From NCBI GenBank assembly GCA_035559535.1, contig DATMBG010000022.1:248001-312000 (forward strand): a DNA stretch of 64,000 bases, written 5' to 3'. The position numbers and the translations under genes were made by a program. The notes beneath the pieces were generated by a model. That model saw only the letters and a program-made list of their open reading frames with translations, had not been told where the DNA came from and searched no databases. The DNA is from Candidatus Limnocylindrales bacterium (GTDB lineage: Bacteria; Moduliflexota; Moduliflexia; Moduliflexales; JAUQPW01). Below are positions 25,805 to 35,891 of this stretch, one piece after another. The number at the start of each line of letters is the position of its first letter. Within the stretch, counting starts at the first letter, position 1.

Positions 25805-28800
25805 ATGTTTAAACGACTTTTTATTGTTTTACTTTTCGTTGGAGGTTCATCCGGTCTTACTCTTACCGTTGCCCAACAAGATACCGCCCAGTTTAACAAA
25901 AACCCGGAACCCCTCAAGCTTTTGAGTATCACTCCTTCTGGAGAGGATGTTCCGGTCGGTCGTCAAGTTGTGTTCCAGTTCAATCGCCCGGTCGTGCCCG
26001 TGGGTCGGATGGACCGGAAAGCCGAAGAGATTCCTATTACCATCGAACCAAATCTGGCCTGTGAATGGCGGTGGTTGAATACCTCTGCTTTAGCCTGTCA
26101 GTTGGGAGAGAAAACGGCGATGGCTCCGGCTACACGTTACAAAATAACTGTACGGCCTGGAATCAAAACCGAAGATGGCTCTACTCTGGCGGAAGAAGTC
26201 ACCCATACCTTTATCACCCAACGTCCGAAAATTATCAATACCTGGTTTCAAACCTGGAAATCTCCTGGAACTCCGGAGATTCGGATTACCTTTGATCAAC
26301 CTGTTACCCAGGACTCCGTGTCCCGGCACCTGTACTTCCAGACAGAAAAAGGTCAACGTCAAGCCTTGAGGGCTACGGAATCCCAGGACTCTGAACAGAA
26401 TAGGGAAGAAGAAACCTTCCCGGAGGAAGGGCCGGGGGGGGAACAAATTGTCCGGGAAGCACCGGATCGCAAGGGTCTGGATTGGGTAGTAAGCCCTCTT
26501 GAGGAACTGCCGCAAGATGCACGCATAGAACTTTACGTGGAGCCCGGTATTGTATCCAGGTCAGGACCCGAACCCGGAGTCGAGAACCGGCTGGTGGTTG
26601 AATTCTATACTTTTCCGCCCTTTCGTTTTCTGGGTGTGCATTGTACAACCAATCAGGGAGAGGAAATAAAGATTCCGGCCACGGGGGATCCGGCTCTTCA
26701 GAAACCCCAGACATCGGGTGCAGTCGGGACTCCTTCTATGAAATGCAATCCTGTGAAGGGTGTCCGCCTGGCGTTTTCCTCTCCGGTCATCAAGGAAGCC
26801 GTCAAGGCGGGTTTGCAGGTAACTCCGGATTTGGCAGGTGGTCGAAAAGATTATGATCCGTGGGAGAGTGTTGTTTCTTACTCTCGTCTATCCCAGCTCC
26901 ATCAGAAAGGAGCTGAATATGAGATTTACCTGCCGGGCATTCTGAAAGCCAATGCGGTTTATCATCTCCAGGCTGATCCAGATCAAATCCAGGATGAATT
27001 CGGACGCCCGCTCAGTGAAGCCATTTCTATGAAATTTGCTACCAACCACCGACCCCCCCATTATCACCTGGAACATCCCATTTCCGTTTTAGAGAAAAAC
27101 GTCGAAACCCATGTACCTATCATCATAACCAATCTAGATGCCATCCATCTGAGCTACGAAACCTTAACCGTCCAGGGTAAAAAACCGGAACAGAAGAAAA
27201 CCCTTACCCCTTACAAGGTACGGAACATCGCCTATCCCTTCCCACTCAAGATACGGGAATTGATTCCCGGTGGTTCCGGAGCCATCCAGGGAACTTTGAA
27301 AACTACCCCTTCCGTGACCGACGAGGAAGGCAAGCCGCGTTGGTTCTTTTCCCAGGTCACACCCTTTGATGTTCACGTTAAGATAGGACACTACAACACT
27401 TTAGTTTGGATCACGCGATTTGATACCGGATTACCTGTGGAAGGGGTTCGCGTACAGGTCTATGAAGATCAATTCGGCTCCTTTGCAGAGAACCCGAAAA
27501 TACTTGCAGAGGCCGTAACCAATGCAGACGGCATTGCCATGCTGGCCGGTACAGGCAAGCTAGACCCGGAATTGAAGTTAATCGATCAATGGGACCAATT
27601 TCAACCCCATTTGTTTGTACGGGTTCAGAAAGACGATGACATGGCTTTGGTCCCTCTAATCTATGATTTCCAGGTCCAATCTTATGGCGCCCATGAGGAA
27701 TATATCTTTGCCGACATGAGGCGCCGTTATGGGCATATTCAGGCCTGGGGAACGACGGCACAGGGAATCTATAAGGTCGGAGATACGGTGCAGTACAAAT
27801 TTTACGTACGGGATCAAAGTAACGAACATTTTATCCCGGCTCCTCGTAAAGGATACTCCTTACAGGTCATAGACCCCACCGGTAAGGTAGTACACGAGGT
27901 TAAGGAACTGGTTCTATCCGACTTTGGGGCTTATGACGGTGAATTTCTATTGCCTCAGACCGGGGCAGTCGGCTGGTATCGCTTTGTTTTATCTGCCGTC
28001 TTTAACCCAAAGCAACCCGATGATAAAATGTCCTGGGAACCGATGCGGGTGTTGGTTAGTGACTTTACACCGGCTCCTTTTCGGGTGACCACCGATCTGA
28101 ATGGAGCTCTATTCCAACCGGGGGATACGGTTCAGGTAACAACGCAGGCTAAACTCCACGCCGGTGGCCCCTATGCAAATGCCCCGGCGCGTATTACGGC
28201 TTTTGTACGAGGTCGTCCTTTACTCCCCCAAGACCCACAAGCCAAAGGTTTTTATTTTGATGTTTCCCAGGGGGCAGATACCGAAACCTTATACCAAACC
28301 GAGGGTTTTGTGAACGATCAAGGGGTTCTGGAAACCCAATTTACCGTTCCTCAGGCCCAGATTCTCTACGGTCAGTTAAAGGTTGAAAGCACTGTACGAG
28401 ATGATCGGGGGAAAGATATAGCCAATGTCGCAACGGCCGGCTATGTCGGTCGGGATCGCTACGTAGGCGTCCATCAGGCAGATTGGGTGTTAGCCGCTGG
28501 TAAACCGGTCCAGCTCCAGACATTGGTCGTTAATGAACAGGGGATTGTCGTAGCCGGTACAGAAATTCAAATCAAAGTAGAACATCTTCAGACCAAAGCT
28601 GCCCGGGTCAAAGGAGCCGGTAATGCCTATCTGACGAATTATGTCCATGAGTGGATCTCCGTTGCCGGGTGCACACTGGCTTCAGAAACCAAACCGGTTG
28701 TCTGTGAATTTACACCTCCAGCCCCTGGGACTTACAAAATGACGGCCAGTATATCGGATACTAAAGGCCGTAAGCACAGCAGTAGCCTCGAACGCTGGGC

Positions 28801-31702
28801 CGTCGGTAAAGGAGAAGTATTGTGGGAGACCACCCCGGAAAATACGTTGAATATCTTTCCTGAGAAGAGCGAATACAAAGTTGGTGAAACTGCTCGCTTC
28901 CTGGTTCAGAACCCTTATCCGGGAGCTAAAGCCCTCATCACGATAGAACGCTATGGGGTACAGAAAAGCTGGATCGAGACTTTCAACGATAGTGCCGTCA
29001 TTGTAGAATTTCCCATCGGTCCCGATCAGATTCCGGGCTTTTATCTATCGGTGGTCGTTCTCTCCCCGCGGGTAGATAAACCCTTGGATGAAAATCAGGT
29101 GGATCTGGGCAAACCTGCTTTCCGTATGGGATATGTTCAGGTACCGGTGAAGGATACTTATAAAGAACTCCTGGTCGAGGTCAAACCCCGACAGGAAGTG
29201 TACAAGCCCCGTGAAGTGGCTACAGTCGATCTATACGTCCGTACCCGTGCAGAAACGACTAGTCAGTCGCCCTTACCACCCATAGAACTTGCGGTGACCG
29301 TGCTTGATGAGGCTGTATTTGACTTGCTTAAGCATGGAAAAGCTTATTTTGATCCTTACAACGGTTTTTATTATTTAAACCCTCCGGATCCCCTCGATTT
29401 GAGAAATTATAACCTGCTCACTCAGTTGATTGGTCGACAAAAGTTTGAGAAGAAGGGAGCCAATACCGGTGGAGATGGGGGATTGGGCCTGGATTTGCGT
29501 TCTGTATTTAAGTTCGTCAGCTACTGGAATCCGTCTCTTAAGCCCGATGCCAACGGCAAAGCAACCATTCAATTCAAGCTCCCGGATAATTTGACCGGAT
29601 GGCGGGTGTTTGTCCTGGCAGTAACACCCGAAGATCAGATGGGACTGGGGGATGGCCACTTCAAAGTTAACCAGGCTACGGAGATACGTCCCGCCCTCCC
29701 CAACCAGGTTACCGAAGGAGATAATTTCCAGGCCGGCTTCACTATTATGAACCGTACCGACATGAAGCGAACCCTGGAGGTTACCATTACCGCGGAAGGT
29801 CCCATTCAGGCTACCGAACCCGTGCATCACCGGCTGGAAGCCGAACCTTATAAACGCTATGTAGTTAGAATGCCTCTACAAACCGTAGGTGAGGGTGAAA
29901 TCAAGTTCAGGGTACTTGCAGGGGATAATGTGGATCGAGATGGTTTAAAAGCTTCTTTAACGGTGCGTAAACGTCAGGCCCTGGAGGCAGTGGCCACCTA
30001 CGGTACCACGATTTCCAATGAAGTTAAAGAAACCCTGGAGTTTCCCAAGGATATACATACAGATGTCGGTTATGTGAGTGTTGTGGCTGCACCTACAGTC
30101 CTGGGTCATTTAGAAGGGGCCTTTCAATATATGCGGGATTATCCTTATATCTGTTGGGAACAGATCCTTTCCAAGGGGGTGATGGCTGCCCATTATCTTC
30201 CTCTCAAGCCCTATCTCTCGGATACTTTCCACTGGGAGGAGAGCCGGGGTTTACCGGAACGGACTCTCCAACTGGCAGCCAACTATCAGGCCCCCAATGG
30301 AGGGATGACCTATTATATCCCACAGGATGAATATGCAAGTCCTTATCTGAGCGCCTATACGGCCCTTGCTTTCAACTGGTTACGGGCGAAGGGTTACCAA
30401 ATTCCACAACAGGTGGAAGGCCCCCTCCATAACTACTTACTCGAACTCTTGCGTAAAGATGGGATGCCGGACTTTTATTCTAAAGGGATGGCTTCTACGG
30501 TTCGTGCCGTGGCCCTTGCTGCTCTATCCGGTCACAATAAAATCAATCTTTCCGATCTGCAACGCTATCAGGGCCATGTCCGTGAGATGAGCCTGTTCGG
30601 TAAAGCCCATTACCTGATCGCCCTGACTCAGGTTCCCGGCACACTGAACCTGCAGTCCCAGGTCGTGACTATGATCCGGGCCCATGCCAATGAAACAGGG
30701 GGCAAATTGATTTTTACAGAAACCCTGGATGACGGTTTCCAACGTATTCTGGAATCCTCTTTGCGAACCCAATGTTCAATTCTCAGTGCCTTCCTGGCTT
30801 ACGAGGATCAAAAAATAGAAGCCGGTTCGAAATCCACCCTTATCGGAGATATACCGTTTAAACTCGTCCGCCTGATTACCCAAACCCGCAAAAACCGGGG
30901 TCATTGGGAAAATACCCAGGAAAATATGTTCTGTATGAATGCCCTGGTCGATTTCAGCCGGGTCTATGAGAAGGATAAACCCAAACTGACATTACAAGCC
31001 TTTCTGGACAATGAAAAACTTGGTCAGGTCCAATTCCAGGATTTTAGAGATCAGCCCGTAGACTTTCAACGCCCCCTTCAACCCAGCGATCCGGGCCGCA
31101 AGGCTACCATTACCTTAGATCGGGAAGGCACGGGTCGCATCTACTACGCAACCCGGCTGTTTTATTCCCCCTCTGAACCGAAAGTACAACCCATTAACTC
31201 CGGCATCGAAGTCTATCGAGAATACAGCGTAGAACGTAACGGCGCCTGGGTCTTACTCCAAAACCCCATGCAAATCAAAACCGGTGAACTCGTTCGGGTT
31301 GATTTATATATCTCCCTCCCCGCCGCCCGTAATTTTGTAGTGGTGGAGGATCCGGTCCCCGGAGGCCTGGAACCCGTCAACCGGGATCTCGCAACGGCTT
31401 CTACTGTAGATGCAGCCAAAGCCACCTTTACCTACCCTAAGGATTCTTTCTTTTTCCGATATGATGACTGGAGATATTTTGGCTATACCCTCTGGAGCTT
31501 CTATCATCGGGAATTTCGCCACCATGCTGTGCGTTTCTATTCAGAGTATCTACCGGCCGGGCGATATATACTGTCTTACGTAGCCCAAGCCATTGCACCC
31601 GGTGAGTTTACGGTTATGCCTCTACACGCGGAAGAGATGTATGACCCTGACGTTTTCGGACAAGGGATACCGGCTACGTTGCGGGTGAATGGGGCTCCGT
31701 AA
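25805..31702 (+). CDS. Bacterial alpha-2-macroglobulin family protein with thioester motif
   Basis: This 1965-residue protein has a Sec signal peptide (about 1-23) and the architecture of bacterial alpha-2-macroglobulins: N-terminal Ig-like and macroglobulin domains, a glycine-rich bait-like segment (KKGANTGGDGGLGLDL), the conserved YWNPSLKPDANGKA region and a thioester domain. The thioester motif is CWEQ (C1450 to Q1453) where most homologues have CLEQ. The protein should trap proteases in the periplasm or at the surface. Unlike E. coli YfhM there is no lipobox Cys after the signal peptide, so it is probably soluble or held by partners. The PBP1C gene follows, the usual pairing, consistent with a defence-and-repair role for the cell wall. 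Its start has the GGAGATACAGAT leader site. Confidence 0.92.
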   Translation: MFKRLFIVLLFVGGSSGLTLTVAQQDTAQFNKNPEPLKLLSITPSGEDVPVGRQVVFQFNRPVVPVGRMDRKAEEIPITIEPNLACEWRWLNTSALACQLGEKTAMAPATRYKITVRPGIKTEDGSTLAEEVTHTFITQRPKIINTWFQTWKSPGTPEIRITFDQPVTQDSVSRHLYFQTEKGQRQALRATESQDSEQNREEETFPEEGPGGEQIVREAPDRKGLDWVVSPLEELPQDARIELYVEPGIVSRSGPEPGVENRLVVEFYTFPPFRFLGVHCTTNQGEEIKIPATGDPALQKPQTSGAVGTPSMKCNPVKGVRLAFSSPVIKEAVKAGLQVTPDLAGGRKDYDPWESVVSYSRLSQLHQKGAEYEIYLPGILKANAVYHLQADPDQIQDEFGRPLSEAISMKFATNHRPPHYHLEHPISVLEKNVETHVPIIITNLDAIHLSYETLTVQGKKPEQKKTLTPYKVRNIAYPFPLKIRELIPGGSGAIQGTLKTTPSVTDEEGKPRWFFSQVTPFDVHVKIGHYNTLVWITRFDTGLPVEGVRVQVYEDQFGSFAENPKILAEAVTNADGIAMLAGTGKLDPELKLIDQWDQFQPHLFVRVQKDDDMALVPLIYDFQVQSYGAHEEYIFADMRRRYGHIQAWGTTAQGIYKVGDTVQYKFYVRDQSNEHFIPAPRKGYSLQVIDPTGKVVHEVKELVLSDFGAYDGEFLLPQTGAVGWYRFVLSAVFNPKQPDDKMSWEPMRVLVSDFTPAPFRVTTDLNGALFQPGDTVQVTTQAKLHAGGPYANAPARITAFVRGRPLLPQDPQAKGFYFDVSQGADTETLYQTEGFVNDQGVLETQFTVPQAQILYGQLKVESTVRDDRGKDIANVATAGYVGRDRYVGVHQADWVLAAGKPVQLQTLVVNEQGIVVAGTEIQIKVEHLQTKAARVKGAGNAYLTNYVHEWISVAGCTLASETKPVVCEFTPPAPGTYKMTASISDTKGRKHSSSLERWAVGKGEVLWETTPENTLNIFPEKSEYKVGETARFLVQNPYPGAKALITIERYGVQKSWIETFNDSAVIVEFPIGPDQIPGFYLSVVVLSPRVDKPLDENQVDLGKPAFRMGYVQVPVKDTYKELLVEVKPRQEVYKPREVATVDLYVRTRAETTSQSPLPPIELAVTVLDEAVFDLLKHGKAYFDPYNGFYYLNPPDPLDLRNYNLLTQLIGRQKFEKKGANTGGDGGLGLDLRSVFKFVSYWNPSLKPDANGKATIQFKLPDNLTGWRVFVLAVTPEDQMGLGDGHFKVNQATEIRPALPNQVTEGDNFQAGFTIMNRTDMKRTLEVTITAEGPIQATEPVHHRLEAEPYKRYVVRMPLQTVGEGEIKFRVLAGDNVDRDGLKASLTVRKRQALEAVATYGTTISNEVKETLEFPKDIHTDVGYVSVVAAPTVLGHLEGAFQYMRDYPYICWEQILSKGVMAAHYLPLKPYLSDTFHWEESRGLPERTLQLAANYQAPNGGMTYYIPQDEYASPYLSAYTALAFNWLRAKGYQIPQQVEGPLHNYLLELLRKDGMPDFYSKGMASTVRAVALAALSGHNKINLSDLQRYQGHVREMSLFGKAHYLIALTQVPGTLNLQSQVVTMIRAHANETGGKLIFTETLDDGFQRILESSLRTQCSILSAFLAYEDQKIEAGSKSTLIGDIPFKLVRLITQTRKNRGHWENTQENMFCMNALVDFSRVYEKDKPKLTLQAFLDNEKLGQVQFQDFRDQPVDFQRPLQPSDPGRKATITLDREGTGRIYYATRLFYSPSEPKVQPINSGIEVYREYSVERNGAWVLLQNPMQIKTGELVRVDLYISLPAARNFVVVEDPVPGGLEPVNRDLATASTVDAAKATFTYPKDSFFFRYDDWRYFGYTLWSFYHREFRHHAVRFYSEYLPAGRYILSYVAQAIAPGEFTVMPLHAEEMYDPDVFGQGIPATLRVNGAP

Positions 31703-31721
31703 TGATCTGGATTTTAGAGGG

Positions 31722-31818
31722 ATATGGGAGTATAGGGGTAGGGAAGTGTGGGGGGTGTGGAAGTGTGGGAGTATGGGGGTGTGGGAGTTTATTTTTTTAC
31801 TCCCACACTTCCATACCC
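31722..31818. repeat. GTRTGGGR octamer array with fold-back arm
   Basis: Between the alpha-2-macroglobulin and PBP1C genes lie tandem imperfect octamers (GTGTGGGA, GTATGGGG, GTGTGGGA) up to about 31788, a T-rich spacer, then the complementary ACTCCCACACTTCCATACCC (31799-31818). The arms can form a hairpin with ACTCCCACAC against GTGTGGGAGT. It reads open in frame with PBP1C but is repeat DNA and not protein-coding. Confidence 0.75.
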
Positions 31819-31832
31819 TTTTTATACGGATA

Positions 31833-34133
31833 ATGGATAAACGAAAAATATTTTTCTTTCTGGTTATCCTTCTCCTGGCTATGGGTTTGTTTATCTGGAA
31901 AACGTGGGTTGACCTGCTTCCGCTGCCGGAATCTCTTACCCCGGATACGTTGGGTCTCCGTAGGGTTCAAGTTTTAGACCGTCGAGGCATTCCGCTTTCG
32001 GTTACTTTCCAGAACCCCTGGAATCTTCACCAGATAATTCCCCTCCATAAGATTCCTACCTTTCTCCAACAGGCCTTTATCCTGGCCGAGGACAAACGGT
32101 TTTATTTACATAGGGGTGTGGACTGGAAGGCCCGGCTGCATGCATGGGTTCAAAATCTGAAGGCATTTCGAGCGGTGCGTGGGGCAAGTACCATAACCGA
32201 ACAGGTAGTCCGCATGCTGCATCCGCGTCCACGTACCTTATGGTCACGCTGGTTGGAAGGGATTGAAGCATCACGGTTGGAAAAACGGTTTTCCAAAGCT
32301 ACCATCCTGGAATTTTACCTTAATCAAGTTCCCTATGCCCGTCAACGACGGGGTGTAGCTCAGGCGGCATACGATTATTTTGATCGGGATCTGGATACGC
32401 TCAGTGCCAAGGAGATGCTGGCATTGGCCGTATTGGTACGGGCACCCAGTCGATTGGATTTGAATCGGGGTACAGATCAAATTCAAAAACCCCTCACCCG
32501 CCTGGCCCATCGCATGTACACGGCGAAACTGATCTCCACCGACGTGTATCAGAATATTCTCCAGGAGAAGCTGGTGCTTAGAGAACCTACTCTTCCAGTT
32601 CAGGCAAGCCATTTTATCCAATATGTCCGTCATCTGGATCTTCCAACCTCCGGGTTACAAAATGGGCGTCTGCATACCACCCTGGATGCTTCGCTTCAGA
32701 AACGTGTCCAGGATATTCTGGATCAACGACTTCTGACTTTGCGCTCCCAACAGGTAACCGACGGGGCCATTTTGGTCGTGGATCATCTCTCAGATCAGGT
32801 GTTGGCCTGGGTCAATGGAGGTTCATTTTTGGCCGACACGGCTGGGAGTCAGATCGATGCGATCCTTACGCCTCGACAACCCGGGTCGACGTTGAAACCT
32901 TTCCTTTATGCCATGGCCCTGGAAAAAGGTTGGACGGCGGCAACATTGATCCAAGACTCTCCCCTGTCACAACCTGTTGGTCTGGGACTGCATAATTTCC
33001 ACAATTACAGTCAGCAATATTATGGACCTCTCCGGCTTCGGGAGGCTTTGGGGAACTCCCTCAATATCCCGGCGGTACGGACGATTCAATTTGTAGGAGT
33101 CCAGTCCTTCCTGGAACGTTTACATGAACTCGGTTTCTCCAGTTTAACCCGATCTTCAGATTTTTATGGGGAGGGTCTGGCGCTGGGTAATGGAGAAGTC
33201 ACGTTATTTGAATTGGTTCAGGCTTATGCCACCCTGGCTCGGGGAGGGGTATTTCGTCCCCTGAAGGTACTCCTTGAAGAAATAGTTCCAGCCGAACCTC
33301 CCCGACGGATATATGGCAAAGAAGTCAGCTCGCTCATTGCCGACATTCTTTCCGATCCCCAGGCCAGACGGTTGGAATTTGGGGAGGGTCATTTATTACG
33401 ATTCCCAGTTCAGACGGCTGTAAAGACCGGCACTTCTACCGATTATCGAGATGCCTGGGCCATAGGTTTCTCTTACCGTTATACGGTAGGGGTATGGATG
33501 GGGAATCTGGATCGTCGATCCATGGATGCGGTTACCGGATCTACAGGTCCTGCCCTGGTATTACGTGGAGTATTTGCCGAACTTAACCGGTATGAAGAAT
33601 CCCGGCCTCTTTTCCGAAGCCCCCAACTCACTCCTGTTAAAATTTGTCGTGTGAGCGGGCAACTTGCTACCCCCAACTGTCCAACCCTTCTGGAATGGTT
33701 TGAGCCCCATAAAAGGCCTGCACAACGCTGTCCTTTGCATTCAGCCCCCTCCTGGGAGGTGAAGGAAACCCTCGATGAACCGGAAAGAACTCCGGATAAA
33801 GAGGAAACAACCCCGGTAAAGTTAGAAAGGAAACCGGTCAGGAACGACCTGGAGCTTATCTACCTGTTACGCCCGACCCCTGGGCTCCAACTGGCTATGG
33901 ATCCCCGGATTCCCGATGAGCTGGAAGCCTTTCCTTTCCAGTTACCCGAAGGGATTCAAGCCGTAAAAGTAGATTGGATCGTGGATAAGCAACTGGTAGG
34001 TTCGACTTCCCAGGGGGAACGCCAGTTTCTATGGCCTCTGTCCCGAGGAATCCACAAAGCTCAGGCCAGGGTGTGGTTGAAAGAACAAACCGATCCCGTT
34101 GAAACCCCTGAAGTGGAATTTGTAGTGAAGTAA
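31833..34133 (+). CDS. pbpC: Penicillin-binding protein 1C (bifunctional peptidoglycan glycosyltransferase/transpeptidase)
   Basis: I start at ATG 31833 (MDKRKIFFFLV) because the upstream in-frame stretch is octamer repeat. The protein is about 766 residues. An N-terminal membrane anchor (about 5-24) is followed by a GT51 transglycosylase domain with catalytic Glu in AEDKRFYLHRGVD and the GASTITEQVVRM motif. A transpeptidase domain follows with SxxK (PGSTLKPF), SxN (GNSLNIPA) and KTGTS. The C-terminal about 90 residues match the BiPBP_C domain typical of PBP1C. It polymerises and cross-links peptidoglycan in the periplasm. The conserved pairing with alpha-2-macroglobulin suggests wall repair linked to protease trapping. 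A terminator follows at 34259-34307. Confidence 0.92.
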   Translation: MDKRKIFFFLVILLLAMGLFIWKTWVDLLPLPESLTPDTLGLRRVQVLDRRGIPLSVTFQNPWNLHQIIPLHKIPTFLQQAFILAEDKRFYLHRGVDWKARLHAWVQNLKAFRAVRGASTITEQVVRMLHPRPRTLWSRWLEGIEASRLEKRFSKATILEFYLNQVPYARQRRGVAQAAYDYFDRDLDTLSAKEMLALAVLVRAPSRLDLNRGTDQIQKPLTRLAHRMYTAKLISTDVYQNILQEKLVLREPTLPVQASHFIQYVRHLDLPTSGLQNGRLHTTLDASLQKRVQDILDQRLLTLRSQQVTDGAILVVDHLSDQVLAWVNGGSFLADTAGSQIDAILTPRQPGSTLKPFLYAMALEKGWTAATLIQDSPLSQPVGLGLHNFHNYSQQYYGPLRLREALGNSLNIPAVRTIQFVGVQSFLERLHELGFSSLTRSSDFYGEGLALGNGEVTLFELVQAYATLARGGVFRPLKVLLEEIVPAEPPRRIYGKEVSSLIADILSDPQARRLEFGEGHLLRFPVQTAVKTGTSTDYRDAWAIGFSYRYTVGVWMGNLDRRSMDAVTGSTGPALVLRGVFAELNRYEESRPLFRSPQLTPVKICRVSGQLATPNCPTLLEWFEPHKRPAQRCPLHSAPSWEVKETLDEPERTPDKEETTPVKLERKPVRNDLELIYLLRPTPGLQLAMDPRIPDELEAFPFQLPEGIQAVKVDWIVDKQLVGSTSQGERQFLWPLSRGIHKAQARVWLKEQTDPVETPEVEFVVK

Positions 34134-34258
34134 AAAATAGGATATCTTCTGGAGTCTAAGAACCCATTGCGTTTATCAGGCAGGGCAGGTTTGAAACTCG
34201 CCTCTCTGTAGGGGGACGGAAAAACCGATGGGTATAAAAAGATGCCGTTAAAAGATAG

Positions 34259-34307
34259 AACCCGTGGGCGGGAATCCTCTACCGACCGCCCACAGGTTTC
34301 TGTTTTT
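34259..34307 (+). terminator. Terminator after the PBP1C gene
   Basis: GTGGGCGG (34264-34271), extended by AACC on the outside with one mismatch, pairs with CCGCCCAC (34286-34293) and GGTT, and is followed by TCTGTTTTT. It lies between convergent genes. Confidence 0.7.
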
Positions 34308-34328
34308 ACTTCAGGGGACTATCTATCA

Positions 34329-35450
34329 TCAGGTGATATGGGCTCCCTGGGTTTCCACGTAAACCGCATAGAGGGACTGGCTGGCCGTCATGAAGAGTCG
34401 ATTTCGATAGGTACCTCCAAACACCAGGTTGGAGCATATTTCAGGCAATCTTATGATTCCAATTCGCTCCCCATTGGGGGCAAAGATATGCACGCCATCG
34501 TAACCGTCGCCAACCCAGCCCATACCGGCCCAAATATTACCATCCACATCGGCCCGGATACCATCGGCGAAACCCGCTTTGCCTTCATAAGTTGTTGAGG
34601 TAAACTCTTTGCCATTGGCCAGCTTGACGTTATCCACTACATCCCAGACCTTGATGTTTTTAGGAGCATCGGGATAATGGGAGGCACCGGTATCAACGAC
34701 ATAGAGTTTTTTATAATCTGGAGAGAAGCATAAGCCATTGGGTTTAAAAATCTCGTCGGTGACCTTCTCGACATTTCCAGATTTGGGATCGATCCGATAG
34801 ACCGCTTCCTTTTGAAAAGGCTGAGGAGAGCCGGTATTTCCTTTGCGCCAGTTACTTTCATAACCGACCAAAGCTCCATAACCTGGATCGGTGAACCAAA
34901 TTCCGCCGTCCGGATGAACTACAATATCATTGGGGCCGTTGAGGGGTTTCCCATTGGCCTTATCGGCAAGGACCGTGATGGTCCCGTTATTCTCATAGCG
35001 GACCACGCGCCGTGTCCCGTGCTCACAGGCAAGCTGCCTGCCCTGCCAATCGAAGGTATTGCCGTTGCTGTTATTAGAGGGATATCGAAATCTGCGAGAA
35101 ACATGACCGTCTTCCTCAATCCAGCGGAGTTGCTCATCATTGGGGATATCGCTCCAGATTAAATAACGACCCAGTCCATTCCAGGCCGGACCTTCTGCCC
35201 ACAGGGTACCGGTATAGAGCCTTTGAATCGGCGTGTTACCTATCTTGGCTTTAAACCGTTTGTCCAGGGCAACAATATCCGGATCGGGATAACGTGTGGG
35301 TTCTGCCTCCGGACCAAAATTTCGAGCAAATGCCACAGGATCCATGGAAGTAATGGCGGCTATAGCCGCTGCCGCCTTCATAAAGGCCCGGCGTGTCATC
35401 AGCTTGCGTTCTTGCTGCTCATGCAGAATTTCTTCTTTATCTTTTTTCAT
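34329..35450 (-). CDS. Tat-exported SMP-30/gluconolactonase-like beta-propeller protein
   Basis: The 373-residue protein starts with MKKDKEEILHEQQERK and then TRRAFMKAAAAIAAI, a textbook twin-arginine signal, so it is exported folded. The mature part is a six-bladed SMP-30/gluconolactonase/LRE propeller. LWAEGPAWN carries the metal-binding Glu, LNGPNDIVV the Asn and FADGIRADVDGNIWAG the Asp. Substrates of the family include sugar lactones and organophosphates; this one most resembles gluconolactonase-type lactone hydrolases. The hydrophobic strand ends in YAVYVETQGAHIT. An AGGAGGG site lies upstream. No sugar dehydrogenase is adjacent, although a periplasmic PQQ dehydrogenase is encoded 10 kb away. 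Confidence 0.87.
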   Translation of the reverse strand: MKKDKEEILHEQQERKLMTRRAFMKAAAAIAAITSMDPVAFARNFGPEAEPTRYPDPDIVALDKRFKAKIGNTPIQRLYTGTLWAEGPAWNGLGRYLIWSDIPNDEQLRWIEEDGHVSRRFRYPSNNSNGNTFDWQGRQLACEHGTRRVVRYENNGTITVLADKANGKPLNGPNDIVVHPDGGIWFTDPGYGALVGYESNWRKGNTGSPQPFQKEAVYRIDPKSGNVEKVTDEIFKPNGLCFSPDYKKLYVVDTGASHYPDAPKNIKVWDVVDNVKLANGKEFTSTTYEGKAGFADGIRADVDGNIWAGMGWVGDGYDGVHIFAPNGERIGIIRLPEICSNLVFGGTYRNRLFMTASQSLYAVYVETQGAHIT

Positions 35451-35891
35451 CGCTTTACCCTCCTCTGTTTTTTAATTCGGGTTTCCCTCCTGTATTTAAC
35501 AGGGCGGTTTCTTTATCCACCCTAAAACTACAAAGAAATAATTATAAACAAAGCAAACGAGGGATAATGATTAGGGTAGCAACAGTTATCCAATATAACC
35601 GTTGCTAGTATTTTAGGGTATTTAAGGATTGAAATAAAGTCAAGAAGATTTAAAAGAAATTTACTTGCAGCCCGATATAAGCGCGAAGTACCGTTGGATG
35701 GCCTTTTAGCCTCAACGGGGTGATCTGTTTATAAAAACTATCTTCCCTGTCTTTAGCTCCGGATCCCCTGAACAAGCCAGCCTGTCAGGCGGACAGGTCG
35801 CTTCTCCAAAGATTGATTGTTGAAGGATAAGCTTGACTCTCAACAGGCCCCTCTTACAGCTATTCTGATATCGAAACCTTAGAAAAGAACT
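35451..35891. other. Intergenic region between the SMP-30-like and FHA protein genes
   Basis: No gene is supported. It holds a stem at 35577-35607 (TAGCAAC-a-GTTAT with ATAAC-c-GTTGCTA) and a small CCTGTC/GACAGG hairpin near 35789-35805. Both could act as terminators or processing sites for the minus-strand transcript of the FHA gene. Confidence 0.5.
35577..35607. repeat. Imperfect 13-bp inverted repeat
   Basis: TAGCAAC, a mismatch and GTTAT (35577-35589) face ATAAC, a mismatch and GTTGCTA (35595-35607) around a five-base loop. An A/T-rich stretch follows but no clear T-run, so the role is uncertain. Confidence 0.45.

Noticed and set aside
31689-31832. N-terminal extension of PBP1C starting within the alpha-2-macroglobulin gene
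   Set aside because: The added 48 residues translate the octamer repeat and precede the true membrane anchor at MDKRKIFFFLV.
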